Shown here: positions 11,058-24,306 of the stretch, piece by piece
How positions within the stretch are numbered: position 1 is the stretch's first letter
How the letters are laid out: every line of letters starts with the position of its first letter
Assembly: GCA_009192285.1 (NCBI GenBank)
Contig: WBVU01000004.1
Span: 2,564,001-2,628,000, forward strand
Reading direction: 5' to 3'
Length of the DNA stretch: 64,000 nucleotides
From: Morchella semilibera
Lineage: Eukaryota; Ascomycota; Pezizomycetes; Pezizales; Morchellaceae
Notes under the pieces: model-generated
Database searches by the model: none
The model's input: the letters and a program-made list of their open reading frames with translations, nothing else
What the model was told of the DNA's origin: nothing
Program-made: the position numbers and the translations under genes

Positions 11058-11807
11058 ATGTCTCACACAGCCTCTCGCATCCGAGGGGGAGGGGAAAACA
11101 CAGCAAACCGCCGTTCCCTCCTCTTCCCACCCACAAAGCTCACCAGCGAGTCCTCAGCCCAACACCAAACCTTTCACCTCCCCTCCTCACCTTCCCTCAC
11201 CCGCCAATTCTTCTCGGGCCCGCCCTCGCCCTCAACCCCCCCAAACACCATGTCAGCTCCCGCTGCTACTGCCACTGCCATGGCCACAAACACCGGCGCA
11301 ACAACAACAACACAAACAGCCCACGAGAAGATGTGGCGCGAGATGCAGCAAAAGCTCGAGGAGGTTTCGCTCTCCGGCGACCACGTCTTTGGCAGCACGC
11401 ACTCAAAGTCGCTTGCCAACCTGCGCACGGCCCAGGTCGAGCTCGCCCAGGCATGGATGCGCAGCGAGGAGGAGGACCTTGATAATAAACACACCGTGTT
11501 TGGGCGTCAGGCTTTTGCCCCCGCTGCCAATGCTAGTAGTACTGCTGGTACTGCTGGTACCGCTGCTGCTGCTGCTGTTGCTCCCTCCTCCTCTGCGGCG
11601 GCGATGCATGACCACGATGAGGATCTACTGCTAGCGGGAGAGCGCAGGAGGGCAAATGATGCCCATTTTAGTAGGGTTGCGATGAGTGTGGTCGATGTGA
11701 CGAGACGGTTAGAGAATGTGGCGAGGGCCATGGCAGGAGTGGAGTTGGAGAGTAGGGGTATCTGGGCAGGGGGAAGTGAGTCGGAGGGGAGCTCTCTGGT
11801 GGGTTGA
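11058..11807 (+). CDS. Conserved-looking fungal protein of unknown function
   Basis: A single-exon ORF of 249 residues. The core (about residues 85-145) reads KMWREMQQKLEEV, then HVFGSTHSKSLANLRTAQ and ELAQAWMRSEEED, an amphipathic helix pair that I recall from an uncharacterised fungal family (possibly DUF5315; not verified). The rest is low-complexity: a Ser/Pro/Thr-rich N-terminus and an Ala/Ser run at about 160-185. Translation could start at 11058 or at the internal Met of MSAPAATATAMATN near 11250, which better matches the conserved part. No membrane or catalytic motif is visible. Its function cannot be stated. Confidence 0.65.
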   Translation: MSHTASRIRGGGENTANRRSLLFPPTKLTSESSAQHQTFHLPSSPSLTRQFFSGPPSPSTPPNTMSAPAATATAMATNTGATTTTQTAHEKMWREMQQKLEEVSLSGDHVFGSTHSKSLANLRTAQVELAQAWMRSEEEDLDNKHTVFGRQAFAPAANASSTAGTAGTAAAAAVAPSSSAAAMHDHDEDLLLAGERRRANDAHFSRVAMSVVDVTRRLENVARAMAGVELESRGIWAGGSESEGSSLVG

Positions 11808-12374
11808 GCAAATGATGTAGATAGTGGGCGGTTTTCTCCTTTCCTCTTTCTTTTTTCTTTTTCTCCCCTTCTTTTTTTCTGTGGAGTTTGGGTGGGGCAA
11901 GAGCTTCATGGGCTTATTTTTATATAGATATTTACATAGGTGTGAATTCACAGGACTGGACTAAACAACCTGGTGTAGAGCAGAGAATTAATGCGAATTA
12001 CCCGCGTTGGGCTTTTAATGAGTGGTAATTAGAAGGGAAAAGAAAACCCTCCTCCCATGGATCGCCATCCTCCTCCTCTCCTCCTCCTCCTCCTCCTGCC
12101 CTCTCGCGCAGCCCTTTTCGTTCTCTCTTCTTCCAGCATCACACTACATTCACCAGACATTAAACCAATAAATCCATACGGCATGACATCTAAAAATAAC
12201 ACCGGTCCACGAACTAATGAGAAAGATATAAAAATGTAAATCAAGAAAGAATATAAAAAGTTCAAACGGCAAGTCTTTAATTTAGATAACGTGCCGACAT
12301 CTGTTGCTAATAAAGAGAAAAGCCAAGCCGAAATTCAAAATTCAAAATTCAAAAAACGAAACACGCGCATTCAT
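11808..12374. other. Convergent intergenic stretch
   Basis: This stretch lies between the unknown plus-strand gene and minus-strand PCT1. It contains a CTC-repeat stretch at about 12068-12100. Short ORFs here are products of that repeat. No gene is supported. Confidence 0.5.
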
Positions 12375-14061
<1,687 letters not shown>

Positions 14062-15743
14062 GACTGCTTTGAGTAGTGATACTGGGTTCGAAGGTAGCAG
14101 GGAAATTTTTATAAGGTAAAGAAATAAAAGGTGGTTGGAAGTCTGTGTCGGGAAATCCAAAGAGTCGGGTCTAAGTTCTTGGAAGTCAACCTCCTTTTTT
14201 TGAACCAAAAAAAAAAAAAATACCACCTTCAAATCTGGCTTTCTTGTTATCAGAATTCGGAAGCGGAAGCAGGGTTTTTGTCTTCGTTTTTTCGTTTTTT
14301 GAGAGAGAGGGAGGGAAAGGGAAAGGGGTGGTGGTTCACGTCAACATTCGACTGAGGTTTTGTTGGCGAAAACCTGGCGGCACAACAGGCCTTTTGCGAT
14401 GTTGCTTGTGATAATGGGTTACAATAAATTTTAGGCTCGAATTTAATGGGGGCGGGAAAGGATGAGGTTAAAACTTGATTTAAAGAGGATTGGGTACGAG
14501 AAGAAGGATTGCCAGTGCCGAAGCTATATGTGTACTCTACCAGTAAAACGTGTTGAAGCTCCGGTTCTTACAGGTTGATTTGGTCTGCAGAGGTTACACT
14601 TAGTAATCTTGAGTAGTAGTATCATCATCACCACATCCTCCTCCTCCTCCACATCCTCCTCCTCCTCCTCCTCCTCCTCCTTAGTTCCTCAAGCTGTCCG
14701 CTTCTCCTCGGTCTACGCTTATTCCGACTGTAACTTCTTGGTCTTTTTTCCCCTTCTTTCATTTGGTGGGAATTTGACGTAACACTAGCCGAACGGAAAC
14801 AGCCTAGTGGATGCAACCGTCATCGTTGTGCACAGCCACAGCGCCTCAACCATAAATATACCCTAGCCCTAAACAGGTTTCTAGAAGTAAGTAAGATTGG
14901 AATGCCCAACAGTTTTACCCGCTGTCAAAACATGTGGCATCACATCACAACCCATTTCAGCTTATCTTCTAAGCTTACTGTAGACTCACTTATGAGGGTA
15001 TGCCGAACATGGGGGAATGCCGACTTACTTACACTCAAACTCGACGTTGCAACCAGCTACTCTTGCCTGTTCGGCGTCCATATTCGGCATACCCCCATAA
15101 GTGTTCCTATTTGTCTATCATGGAAATTCTACCAGTTCATAGAGCTCGTATACTCGCTATCCATCATAAGAACCAGGGATAATTTGTTTGGAGGATCGCC
15201 TTGGCCCATACAATTATGGTGGATAACGAGTACATGCGTGTAGGGGTATGATGTAATTATTACAGTAAATCGATAGATGCCATTCCTTGTTCGCCGTGAC
15301 TCCCAACACGCTATGTATAGCAATTATAACAATTGTAGTGAAAGAGACAAATCAACAAGTTCTGTACAAAAACACAACCAGACTGTAGCCGTTATAAAGA
15401 AAGCGAAAACCCAAAGAGACGCATACTAGCTGTAATCGGTTGTAACGCGCAAGGAAGCACAGTAAGTAAGGAAAGAAAAAAAAAAAAGAAAAAAAAAACA
15501 CACCTGAATTCACGGAGAATCTTCCAGTAAAGCATCGGACCTTTTGTCTTCCTCAAGACTTCTAGTGAATAGTCCGTGAGAACTGCAGTGTAATAATAAG
15601 GAATGAAAGAACCAATAGCCTAACAAAAGGTAAAGAAAAGTCGTTATTAGCATTACCTAGTCGTGATTGGCCCATGCACTTGTTGCCCACCATTGAAAGG
15701 CTTGGTGCTGAGAACCGCCTCATATCCAACCATCTCAACCAAT
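14062..15743. other. 1.7-kb intergenic region
   Basis: It holds the PCT1 promoter side, a CTC trinucleotide tract (14636-14682), a 117-bp MITE-like element (14987-15103) and an A-rich stretch (15473-15500). No coding gene is supported. Confidence 0.5.
14987..15103. repeat. MITE-like element, 26-bp terminal inverted repeats
   Basis: The left end cacttatgagggtatgccga (14987-15006, continuing to 15012) pairs with the right end at 15078-15103; the 26-bp arms differ at two positions, both compatible with G-U pairing. The interior is about 65 bp and has no ORF. No unambiguous target-site duplication is visible. It may be a small non-autonomous transposon footprint or a structured RNA. Confidence 0.7.
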
Positions 15744-18587
15744 TTAAGAGCCGACTTCGCTCTCCCCCACGATGGCAAAAATTACACCACTCCCGATACA
15801 AACCGAGGCAAAGGCAAACCATACCATCGCTTGATGCAATACCCCAACCCTCAATCGTTTCGTTAAAAACATCACTAAACCTGTTCCTGCCATTATCAAA
15901 GCAACCAACACAGCACTGCAGACCTCGATATCTACCGTGAACCCTCTTTTGCGCCATTTGTGCTTATGACTTAATATAGTCGAGTTCATTGCGAGAATAG
16001 CTGTAACCGAAAGGATGAAAACTGAACCAGCAAGGCAATAGATATCTGCCCTGTTCGAAGACCGTGAAACATCGAACCGCGAAGCGGCAGTACCAGAACG
16101 ACGCCTATGTGCAGACCGAGTGCTCAACAACATTCCTGTTTCCACATCAACCTCGCGTGAAGACAGAGAGCTTGCCATGCTTGGTTTACGCAGTAAAGGT
16201 TGGCGTTCTGCCTTTTTCTCCGGTTTCCGAATAAAGATATTTTGTATTTTTGTTCCCGCAGAAACAAACCCCTTTTTGATAAACTCTCCGAGCGTGTCAT
16301 CATCATCATCGAATTCATCATCGGATGATGCTTTGCGGCTGACAAGGATTGTATATGGTTCCTCTTCGTTGTCAGTGGCATCATTAAATTCGCTCCAGTA
16401 TCGTTCACCACCAATGCTTTCGATTTCAGATAATCCACTTTTGGTCCTACTATACTTCCTTCCATTCCGGTAACCAGTGCCCGAACCGCTTTCATAAGCT
16501 GTTGCTGAAGAATCAAATCCATCAGTAAGATCATGAACTGCTGTTGACCCACCGACAGATGCGGCCCTAGAATTCGAGGCAAACGTCAAATGTGATGAGC
16601 CTCGTCGGCTGTGTCGTGGTGTGTGTACCGGTGTTTTTCGAATATCCTTTTTCAGCGCAGATATCTATTTAAATGTTATAACTTTGGCACAGAGCGCAGG
16701 GAAAAAAGGACCACCTTACCCAAAACGGTGCTGTCATTTTCTTTGGTCGGTAGAGCTCTGCAACTGCATGCACATCGAGTGAGAATCCCCTCACGTTTTC
16801 AACCTAGACGAATTCAGTTAGTTTCTAGCTAATGCAAACTTCCACGTGACAATCTAACCATATGACTTGTCTCAAGTTCCCTCACAAGCCCCGGCATCTC
16901 TCCTTCCCATTGCACTTCAAGCACTGCATGCGGAAATTTCATTGTGGTTCCGTTTCTCAAGCCTCTTCCCAGGTCATCCAATTCTGGATCGTCCATCCAC
17001 TGTATACCCTTTGTGATTTTGAACATTCTGATATCCCAGTCAAGAAGAGCCCAGACTGGACTACCGTCCGGGGTGTCTGCAAATCTTGTGCGCTTCGTCA
17101 AAATCTTGACTAAAGGCACAACGTTCTGGTGTCTGGTAAACCACCCCTTGATCTCCTCTAGTTTAGGACCCTCTTCGGCATCCGCTAACTCAAACTTTGA
17201 ATTGGACCCGGGCGACACCATCTCAAGCAACCCTTGGACGTGCTTTCGCTTCATTTTGACCTCTAATGTCTCCCCAGAATTCGCATCGTTGCCATTTAGT
17301 ATTGTAGAGGAAGCATCTGAAACTACGACAACAGCTTCCGAATCTCTGGAACACCACCTAATTTGCCCTGCAGTTCGCAGTCCAGCTTTGTTGACTTCGG
17401 CAATAGTGGCAGTGCTTTGCACATCGGAAAAGCTCTCTAAATCATCCAGAACTACCACACCAACCTCATCATCCTTCCCGACAGGTCCAAGCCATGAATC
17501 TTTATACGCCAACGGTGTTGACGGTATACTAGAAGACGGTGATGTTGTTTGCAATGTTAAATATTTCATTAAAAGCACCTGTACCTCGATAAGATGGTCG
17601 TAGTGGACCCAGAACGTCGCTTTTCCGCCATTGCCGCCACTAGAAGCTGACATTGCCAAGACAGTATCAATATAAGCTTGGCTTTCGGACGTTATTGTAT
17701 GGGAATTGGCGTGGTCACGGGGTTGGCTATCTTTAAGTGAGGTCTCTTTGGGAGGGCGGTTGTACTGTCCCGTCAATGTTGCAAGTTTAAAAGAATCGAA
17801 CCCACTCCGCACAACAATCAATAGATCCGAGAGATCTAGCACGTTTTTTTCAAAATCGATCTTGTGAAAGGAAGTGGGTGACTCCAGTATTGGGAGAAAG
17901 CGAGTTGTAAGATGTGATGAGCCAGTCCATTTTTTGTATTTTTTTAAAAGCTTGATGAAGCCGGTATGCTGAACGTTCACGAAGCGGGACAGACTTTGAA
18001 TTTCGTAGCTCACTCTGGTACAAAAGTCAGTTCATTGTAACACAATCTGCCGTGCCGCCACTAGGTTGATGGGACGAATTTACCGTTCAACCTCTTGCTC
18101 AACTTTTGCATAACGACTCGCTTTTCGGGGCGTTAATCCTTCTGTTGGATCCCGTCTGCGAAGTGGTGCAACTTGTTTGTTACAGTGAACTAGTGAACGT
18201 CAGCGAGAAGGCTTTTATCTGACCAGTCTCGGGCATACCTATACGACGATCTATTTCACTAGCTTTACTCTTCACAAATAGATCGATCTGTGATAAAGAT
18301 CAGTTGTGCTGTTGGACAATGCAGTGAACAGTAACATACCCTTCCCAACTGATCCATGAAAACCTGAAAGAACTCATCCTCGAACCCCGTTTTTAGATCA
18401 GGTACCTGCACAAGAGGTTTCCCGGTAGTGTATCGCTTTATTAATTGCTTGATTTCACTATAATCAAGGTTATCTAGTGGTTTCGGATCAGTAATGGGTT
18501 TCCGGATAAGGAGCAAGGGGTAAGTAAATACTCACAAGTGAGCCATTCCGGTACGGAACGCTGAGGAAGGGCTTCTCCAAATTTCAT
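15744..18587 (-). CDS. VTC5: SPX and VTC-domain protein, Vtc5-like subunit of the vacuolar polyphosphate polymerase
   Basis: Seven exons on the minus strand: 18536-18587, 18340-18473, 18239-18287, 18084-18189, 16859-18014, 16720-16803 and 15744-16664; 833 residues with all phases closed. The N-terminal SPX domain begins MKFGEALPQRSVPEW and continues YNLDYSEIKQLIKRY and FIKLLKKYKKW, the inositol-pyrophosphate sensor. A VTC-like core follows (MKRKHVQGLLEM; VWALLDWDIRMFK; KFPHAVLEVQWEG) and ends with a conserved YRPKKMTAPFWISALKKDIR. After an acidic linker come three transmembrane helices at about 736-755, 774-795 and 806-827. This order and length match yeast Vtc5 (YDR089W), which stimulates the VTC complex at the vacuole. 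Exon 7 has the only long continuous frame, so a naive ORF view would split the gene in two or three. Confidence 0.9.
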
Positions 18588-21080
18588 CGGATGTATGGTA
18601 AGTATAGAACGTAAACAGATTTCAAGCTCCGTTCAAGAACTGGGAGCGGTGAAAGGTAGATAAGGCCGGATAAGCTTTAATCAGCGGCGATTGAAGGGAG
18701 GAAGTGTGATGGGCAGTGGGAGGGGGTGTTAATGAGTATATGTTCTCGGCTGTCGTCTTATCACAATTTAAAAAAAAAAAAAATAGGGTGCCAGAGGCGA
18801 GATGATAAATTGAAGAGCACGGGAGCAATTGCAGAATCTGGGAGTGAGAGATGCAACAAGACGCAGTTGTGCAGCAAGGTAGACAGGGATGATCTAGAAT
18901 CGCCGGGTGTAACGGACACACTCCGGCAACTGTGCAGCTGCGCTCAAGTAAGTACCTTGAGCTGATGTATTGGATCCCGAAAGACAACGTTTCTATGTTA
19001 GAGTTTCCAGAGAGATTTATAGCTAATTACATGTATTTATATACAGGTCCCCCAGGAGATAAAAGTGTCAGCTGGTACCAAGAAGAAAGCAGAGGAAAAT
19101 TAGGAGGCAATACCTTTGGCACTGGGGGTGATTGTTGCGAAAATTTTGATTGTGGGGGTTGAATCGTGAAGAACAAAAGAAAAGTGGTATTTGTCGATGG
19201 CGGGCTTCGATCATAACGCCAATCCAAAAACACCTATATGAATCGAGCTTTGCCATCACCTTTACAATACTAGGTACGTAAACGCTTAATTTCAGCTTTG
19301 CCAGGGACTTCACTACCCCTCGGTGATGGCGGACACTGATTTGTTAGCGATATTTTTAGTTCGACCATTCAGAGCTCCCAAGATGCAGGCAATTAACACT
19401 CCTGAGTGAGGCTATTGAGCATGAGGCTGAGACTTCTTCTTGGTCCAGATCGCTTTCTTAAATCAATTTCGAAGAAAGCTGGAAAAGCATAATATTCATT
19501 GTTCGTTTGAGCCGCTAGCCGAAGCTCATCGCCAGTACCCTAGCATCATGCGCTCATCAAAAAAGGGACTTTAGTCGGCAACTAAAAACTTGAAGAGCTC
19601 TGCCAAGAAATGACTTATCGTCATCCCGCACTATACATGGTTTAGTACATACAGTACGGTAGAAAGCCTCCATGGCGAACCACAAACTATTGGTTTTATT
19701 CTATCGCTGGATCCCCACTCGAAGATAACAACAACTACATGTAAGTGTTCCGCCTCGTCCCTTTGGAAGATGGTTGCATACTTAAATTCGAGCATCATCC
19801 AGCAATTCATGCAGCACCTATCAGTCGGCAATCCTTCGGATAAGTGTTTTCAGAGCACATTTGATTATTCGACATGTGCCGATTGAGTCGGTATCGAAAT
19901 CAAACGGTAAATCCCCAAACCTATTCCATAGGTGCTGCATGAGGGAATACTCTAAATTACCAGCAGCCAGGTTATTACGGTTAGTGCTTTACCCTCACTC
20001 CCCGGATTTTCAAATAGAGACTGCTTTTTCCATAGAGAAGTTTAGGCACGTGTTTGTATGATGAGCGGTAATTGGCCGTTATGAATTCGTAAATGCCCCA
20101 GGCATGCGAGTGCCTGCAGCTGGGAACCAAATGCTTGTAAGGGGGCCTATTGGCTTTTACTTGTACCCGTTATCTCAGGGCTCCCTATACAACAATATGC
20201 TTTTGGTGCGGTCCGAGATATTGGATTGAGGTAGAGTATTCCACGGATAAATGCAGGTGTTATGTTGTACTCACACTTTGACAGGCTTCAGAGGGTTCCG
20301 TCGTTTAGGTCCGTAACTTGCTGAGTCGCTACAATGGAACATGCTTTTTCCGATAGGGCTTGTGAAAATTATTAGCAATATAACCGCTGAATGCATCAAT
20401 GCAAAGAGACCATTTAGGATGTGCCGTACATATGATGATTGCCGGAACCCGGATGAAAGACGCCGGAATTGGCAGGCCTAATAAAGCCGATTTTAGAACA
20501 CCTCTCGAGTAGGACAGACATTTAGCTAGAGTGCATTTATATAAACACCATCTAAGGAGCACATCAAAAATATCAGCGCCAAGACTTCGAACCTGCAGTT
20601 GATCAATTGCCTATCAACTTTGAAGATAAAGCCGGTGGTATTTTGGAGGCAAATTGTCATTACCCGCGCTATCACTCGCTACATAGGCACAACTTACATA
20701 AGTTGCTTCATTGAAAGATGATCACTACATGTGGCGTGCAGAGGTTAATTGAAACATCCCCCTCACTCGGGCAGTTAACGTAGAAAAGGAAAGATCAACG
20801 TCTCAAGTGACTTCAGTTCCTTAGCCTGGTTCGGTGGCTCACGTAATGATACAAGTATGTAGACATACATGTATGCATTAAATCAGTGATGAGGTTTCAC
20901 ATGGTAGGGTAACATTGTACCTGACTCAGCGTGACTTGCATCTACTCTTGCTAGGGTCCAGGCCCTACTCTTAGCCCACAGTTCGATAACGCAGGCCGCA
21001 CGGAACATTCTATACACCCATAGACAACTCAAGGACATCACGACAATCCCCCAGCCAGAAACAACTACCAATAACTCAAG
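18588..21080. other. 2.5-kb gene-free region between VTC5 and RPS23
   Basis: Divergent upstream region of VTC5 (-) and RPS23 (+). It holds an A run at 18769-18782 and many short ORFs without domain signature. I see no RNA gene or transposon. It is unusually long for this window and could hold a non-coding transcript, but nothing in the sequence shows one. Confidence 0.45.
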
Positions 21081-21819
21081 ATGGGAAAGTGAGTTTAGCG
21101 AAAACCTAACGGCTCGTGAAATGGCGTAGGGGGTTACTGACAATTTTCTTCGTGTTTTCTAGAGGTAAACCAAGAGGTCTCAACGCCGCGCGCAAGCTCC
21201 GCACCCACCGCCGTGACAAGTACGAATCTCTCTCACAACCCGCAGTCGGCAATTTCAATAGTATTCACTGACACACTTGCAGTCGCTGGGCCGACCAGTC
21301 TTTCAAGAAGAGACTTTTAGGAACTGCCTTTAAGTCCTCTCCCTTCGGTGGATCCTCTCACGCCAAGGGAATTGTCCTCGAGAAAGTCGGTGTCGAGGCC
21401 AAACAGCCTAACTCTGCCATCCGAAAGTGTGTCAGGGTACAGCTTATCAAGAACGGAAAGAAGGTTACCGCTTTCGGTATGCAATCCTCTGTCTGGGCGT
21501 AGGTGGCGAATTGTGGTTGGGGGTTGGAGCTCAATAGATGCGATATGGTTAGGATTTGGTGGCTAACGGGGACTTTTGTGTCATAGTCCCCAACGATGGT
21601 TGCTTGAACTTCGTCGACGAGAACGATGAAGTGCTGCTTGCTGGTTTCGGACGTAAGGGAAAGGCCAAGGGTGATATTCCTGGTGTTCGTTTCAAGGTCG
21701 TCAAGGTTTCTGGTGTCGGTCTTTCCGCGTAAGTTTTCCAAACCCCACTCTGCTGCGGAAATAAAGCTAATCCATGTTACAGCCTGTGGAAAGAGAAGAA
21801 GGAGAAGCCTCGTTCTTAA
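21081..21819 (+). CDS. RPS23: 40S ribosomal protein S23 (uS12)
   Basis: Five exons: 21081-21088, 21163-21219, 21283-21476, 21587-21728 and 21783-21819; exactly 145 residues, the eukaryotic standard length. Exon 1 encodes only the start codon, Gly and two bases. The protein reads [15 protein letters not shown], then the highly conserved [19 protein letters not shown] loop with the proline near the decoding centre, and ends EKPRS. Early short exons with introns right after the start codon are usual for fungal ribosomal-protein genes. The 5' flank contains no obvious second gene for 2.4 kb. Confidence 0.98.
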
Positions 21820-22564
21820 ACAATTTTCGTTTGGATTTGGTTTCTTTCCCTCTCTTCCTCCCTTTTTTTTTTCTTTTGCTTCACGATAAATAAATGAAAT
21901 GTCTGGCAAAGGTTTCGACCGGAAGCAATGGGGTTATTTAGTGCAACATTTTTAGTGACCATTGTACCTTTGAACACCATCTATATCAAAGCTATCCTGC
22001 CTTAGGCTTCTTGCAGAAACTGGTCGGAAGTCAGTATCTTAATTATATAATGAATGGGTAGCAATTTCCTGGAAATCGCTTATTCCTGCTTTAGTGATCC
22101 AAATCTCTTCAATTTGGTAGAAACCTTCCTACGACAGCCAGGTGGGTCCTTGTCTGAGTAGAACTTAGGCCGTGCAGCACGTCCTCAGCACGGGGAAACT
22201 CTTATTGAGGGGCAGACTGTTGTCTGGAAATCCAATATATAGGTATAGTGGGTAATAGGTCACTGGGCGACCGCTACAATTTTACCTACAAACACGTATT
22301 CTAGTGACATTCCTTGATAACCTATTGACTCCTTTTTTTTCTTCCTGGACAATAACCGAGTGACATTTCATGACTGACTTTGTTAATGCTTCAGTGGCAC
22401 TAGAATGTAGTCTACAAATCGATTGTTCCTTAACTGTGTGTTGTAACGACATTTGGGTATTACATGTATCCAGGACTGCGGTAATTTGTTTAAAGACATC
22501 CATGTATAGATACATGTATATAGGAAATTACCTATATGTTTGTTTTCCCAACGCAAAAAATTAT

Positions 22565-22648
22565 CAAGTCCCCAGTCTTGCCATCGTAGAGGAGTATCTT
22601 GCGATCTGAACCGACGGAAACGAAGTGCTCCCCATCAGGAGTAACCGC
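22565..22648 (-). pseudogene. Relic WD40 exon resembling actin-interacting protein 1 (AIP1)
   Basis: About 28 codons on the minus strand read AVTPDGEHFVSVGSDRKI followed by LLYDGKTGDL. This matches a WD40 blade (SPDG...F.SVGSDRKI.LYDGKTGE) that I know from AIP1/Aip1-type proteins. It is preceded by a plausible 3' splice site (ttttgtttag), but no donor, no neighbouring blades and no rest of the gene are visible within several kilobases. I read it as a captured or decayed gene fragment. It could also be an exon of a badly degenerated gene. Confidence 0.55.
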
Positions 22649-22964
22649 CCTAAACAAAATTAAACCATACGCGTTGATATAAAGACTATATAAAATCTTG
22701 ACCAATAGCTTTCTGTTCAACTTATTACCTAAAAGAGGGGTGGGATCACTACGGTATTGCCGCTGATACGCTAGTAGTGTGATAAGGATACAGTACTCTT
22801 CCTCTAATACGGGTTTAATTTGGTAGTGATTTCACCCCATCTTTTCATACTGTAGTAGGCATGATGACGTTTAGACTCCAATTTTCAATATACTTATAAT
22901 TACACACAGTATCAAAGCAGCGTATGTATCCAGTACATACCTTATCTGCCAGAATACCACACTG

Positions 22965-23047
22965 TACTTGCCAAATTTTTAAGTTTAGGACGAGATGTAA
23001 CCAAAAGTTGGGTGGCAACCGTCCTAAACTTGAAAATCCGGCAAGTA
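22965..23047. repeat. Hairpin element, copy 1
   Basis: Terminal inverted repeats of about 26 bp (tacttgccaaatttttaagt..., with complement ending ggcaagta at 23047) flank a core with ccaaaagttgggtggcaacc. A second, shorter copy lies 0.2 kb downstream. Confidence 0.75.
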
Positions 23048-23258
23048 GTACATGTATTTCTGCTACATTGCTACGGTAGAATGGCTAAGATTCCAAATAG
23101 GCCCGGAAGTTTTTCACTGTACTATATTGCTAGCACAGTACCTATTGCACCCCCCCCCCCCTTTTAGCTTAAGTACATGTAAATGTATATATAGGAAATG
23201 AATCAAATAATACAAAAGTTCTCGTATGTATCTAGATCTCGAGCCCCTTGAGTACATG

Positions 23259-23330
23259 TACTTAAGTTTAGGCGGGATATGACCAAAAGTTGGGTGGCAA
23301 CCGTCCTAAACTTGAAAATTTGGCAAGTAC
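23259..23330. repeat. Hairpin element, copy 2
   Basis: It shares the core ccaaaagttgggtggcaacc and the flanking cctaaacttgaaaat with copy 1, but its left arm has diverged and is fused to a TACATGTACTTAAG motif. The right arm ends ttggcaagtac. Same orientation as copy 1. Confidence 0.72.
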
Positions 23331-23685
23331 ATACATGTATTCACCCCATCGGCGTTACCAAGATATTTCTGCATGCATATATACTTGAGCCTTTATATTC
23401 AATAGAAATAAATACTTGCTTGTAGGCAGGGGAACTAGAAATGTAGTTTCTCAATGTAAGGATAATTTTATGGAGTAGCACCGTTCTCTCCTCTTGTGTA
23501 CATATAGGTACACATCACATGTAGCTTTGTCTATATGTGGCTAGTGTGTCAGCTAACTGCTTACATACATGTACCTATTGTGCTACATGTAAGTCTGGCG
23601 ACAGTGAGATTCTGAGCCAGACTTACCCTACACCCGTAGTACATACAACATACCGATTAGTACGGGCCATCATAGTAAACAAATA

Positions 23686-24146
23686 ATGGAGGACGATCTT
23701 CTCTGCGGCTTTGACTTCTCCGATGAAGAGGAGAGCAGAATACAAAAGGACCGTCAAGCAAAACTCAACCAAACCGAGGAGGCGTTCCAGGCAGAGAAAC
23801 AGTTATGGCATCCAGTGTGTCAAATTAAGCAGGTATGCTTCCTCGGGGAATACGCACGATACTTATAATACCAATGACAAAGAGACTCACTGAATTGTGT
23901 AAAAACCAGGCAGCAAGGAGACTAAATCTCTCCATATCACTCACAGACATACCTTCCTCTAAAGAGGAAGCGCTTGAGATTAAGGCTGCGGCCGAGGAGC
24001 GTTATTACTCTCGGGACTTTGAGCGCTCGTATGCGTTAGCTGGGAGAGCGCTGCTTGTTGGTGATTTGATGCAGAATGCTGATAAGAAGGATCTTGTGGT
24101 TCTGCTGCAGCGGTGTAAAGAGCGCATGAATAACATGAAGAAATAA
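23686..24146 (+). CDS. Small helical protein of unknown function
   Basis: Two exons, 23686-23832 and 23910-24146, encode 127 residues; the intron (GTATGC...ACCAG) is phase 0. The start is acidic (MEDDLLCGFDFSDEEES). The second half reads EEALEIKAAAEERYYSRDF and SYALAGRALLVGDLMQN, a helix-turn-helix that looks like one degenerate TPR unit, and ends in a basic RCKERMNNMKK tail. I do not recognise the family. It converges with the PPR gene at only 160 bp distance. Confidence 0.7.
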
Positions 24147-24306
24147 AAACGTAATCTATATGTAGAGAGGTATAAAACAGGACAAAAAAATCTACATGTA
24201 CATACTCCGTAGCAAACCCTCCCATGTACCTCATCGTATTTACATCAAGTATTACAAAGGTATACAAAGAATGAATCCTACATTGTAGTAGCTTCACATT
24301 TCTGCT

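Larger units (their letters stand above)
21820..23685. other. Repeat-rich intergenic region
   Basis: It contains a stranded AIP1-like WD40 exon (22565-22648), two related hairpin elements (22965-23047 and 23259-23330), a C run at 23150-23162 and a high density of TACATGTA motifs. No intact gene is supported. Confidence 0.6.

Noticed and set aside
12029-12265. Small ORFs around the CTC repeat
   Set aside because: They depend on a trinucleotide tract in 3' flanking sequence and show no conserved features.
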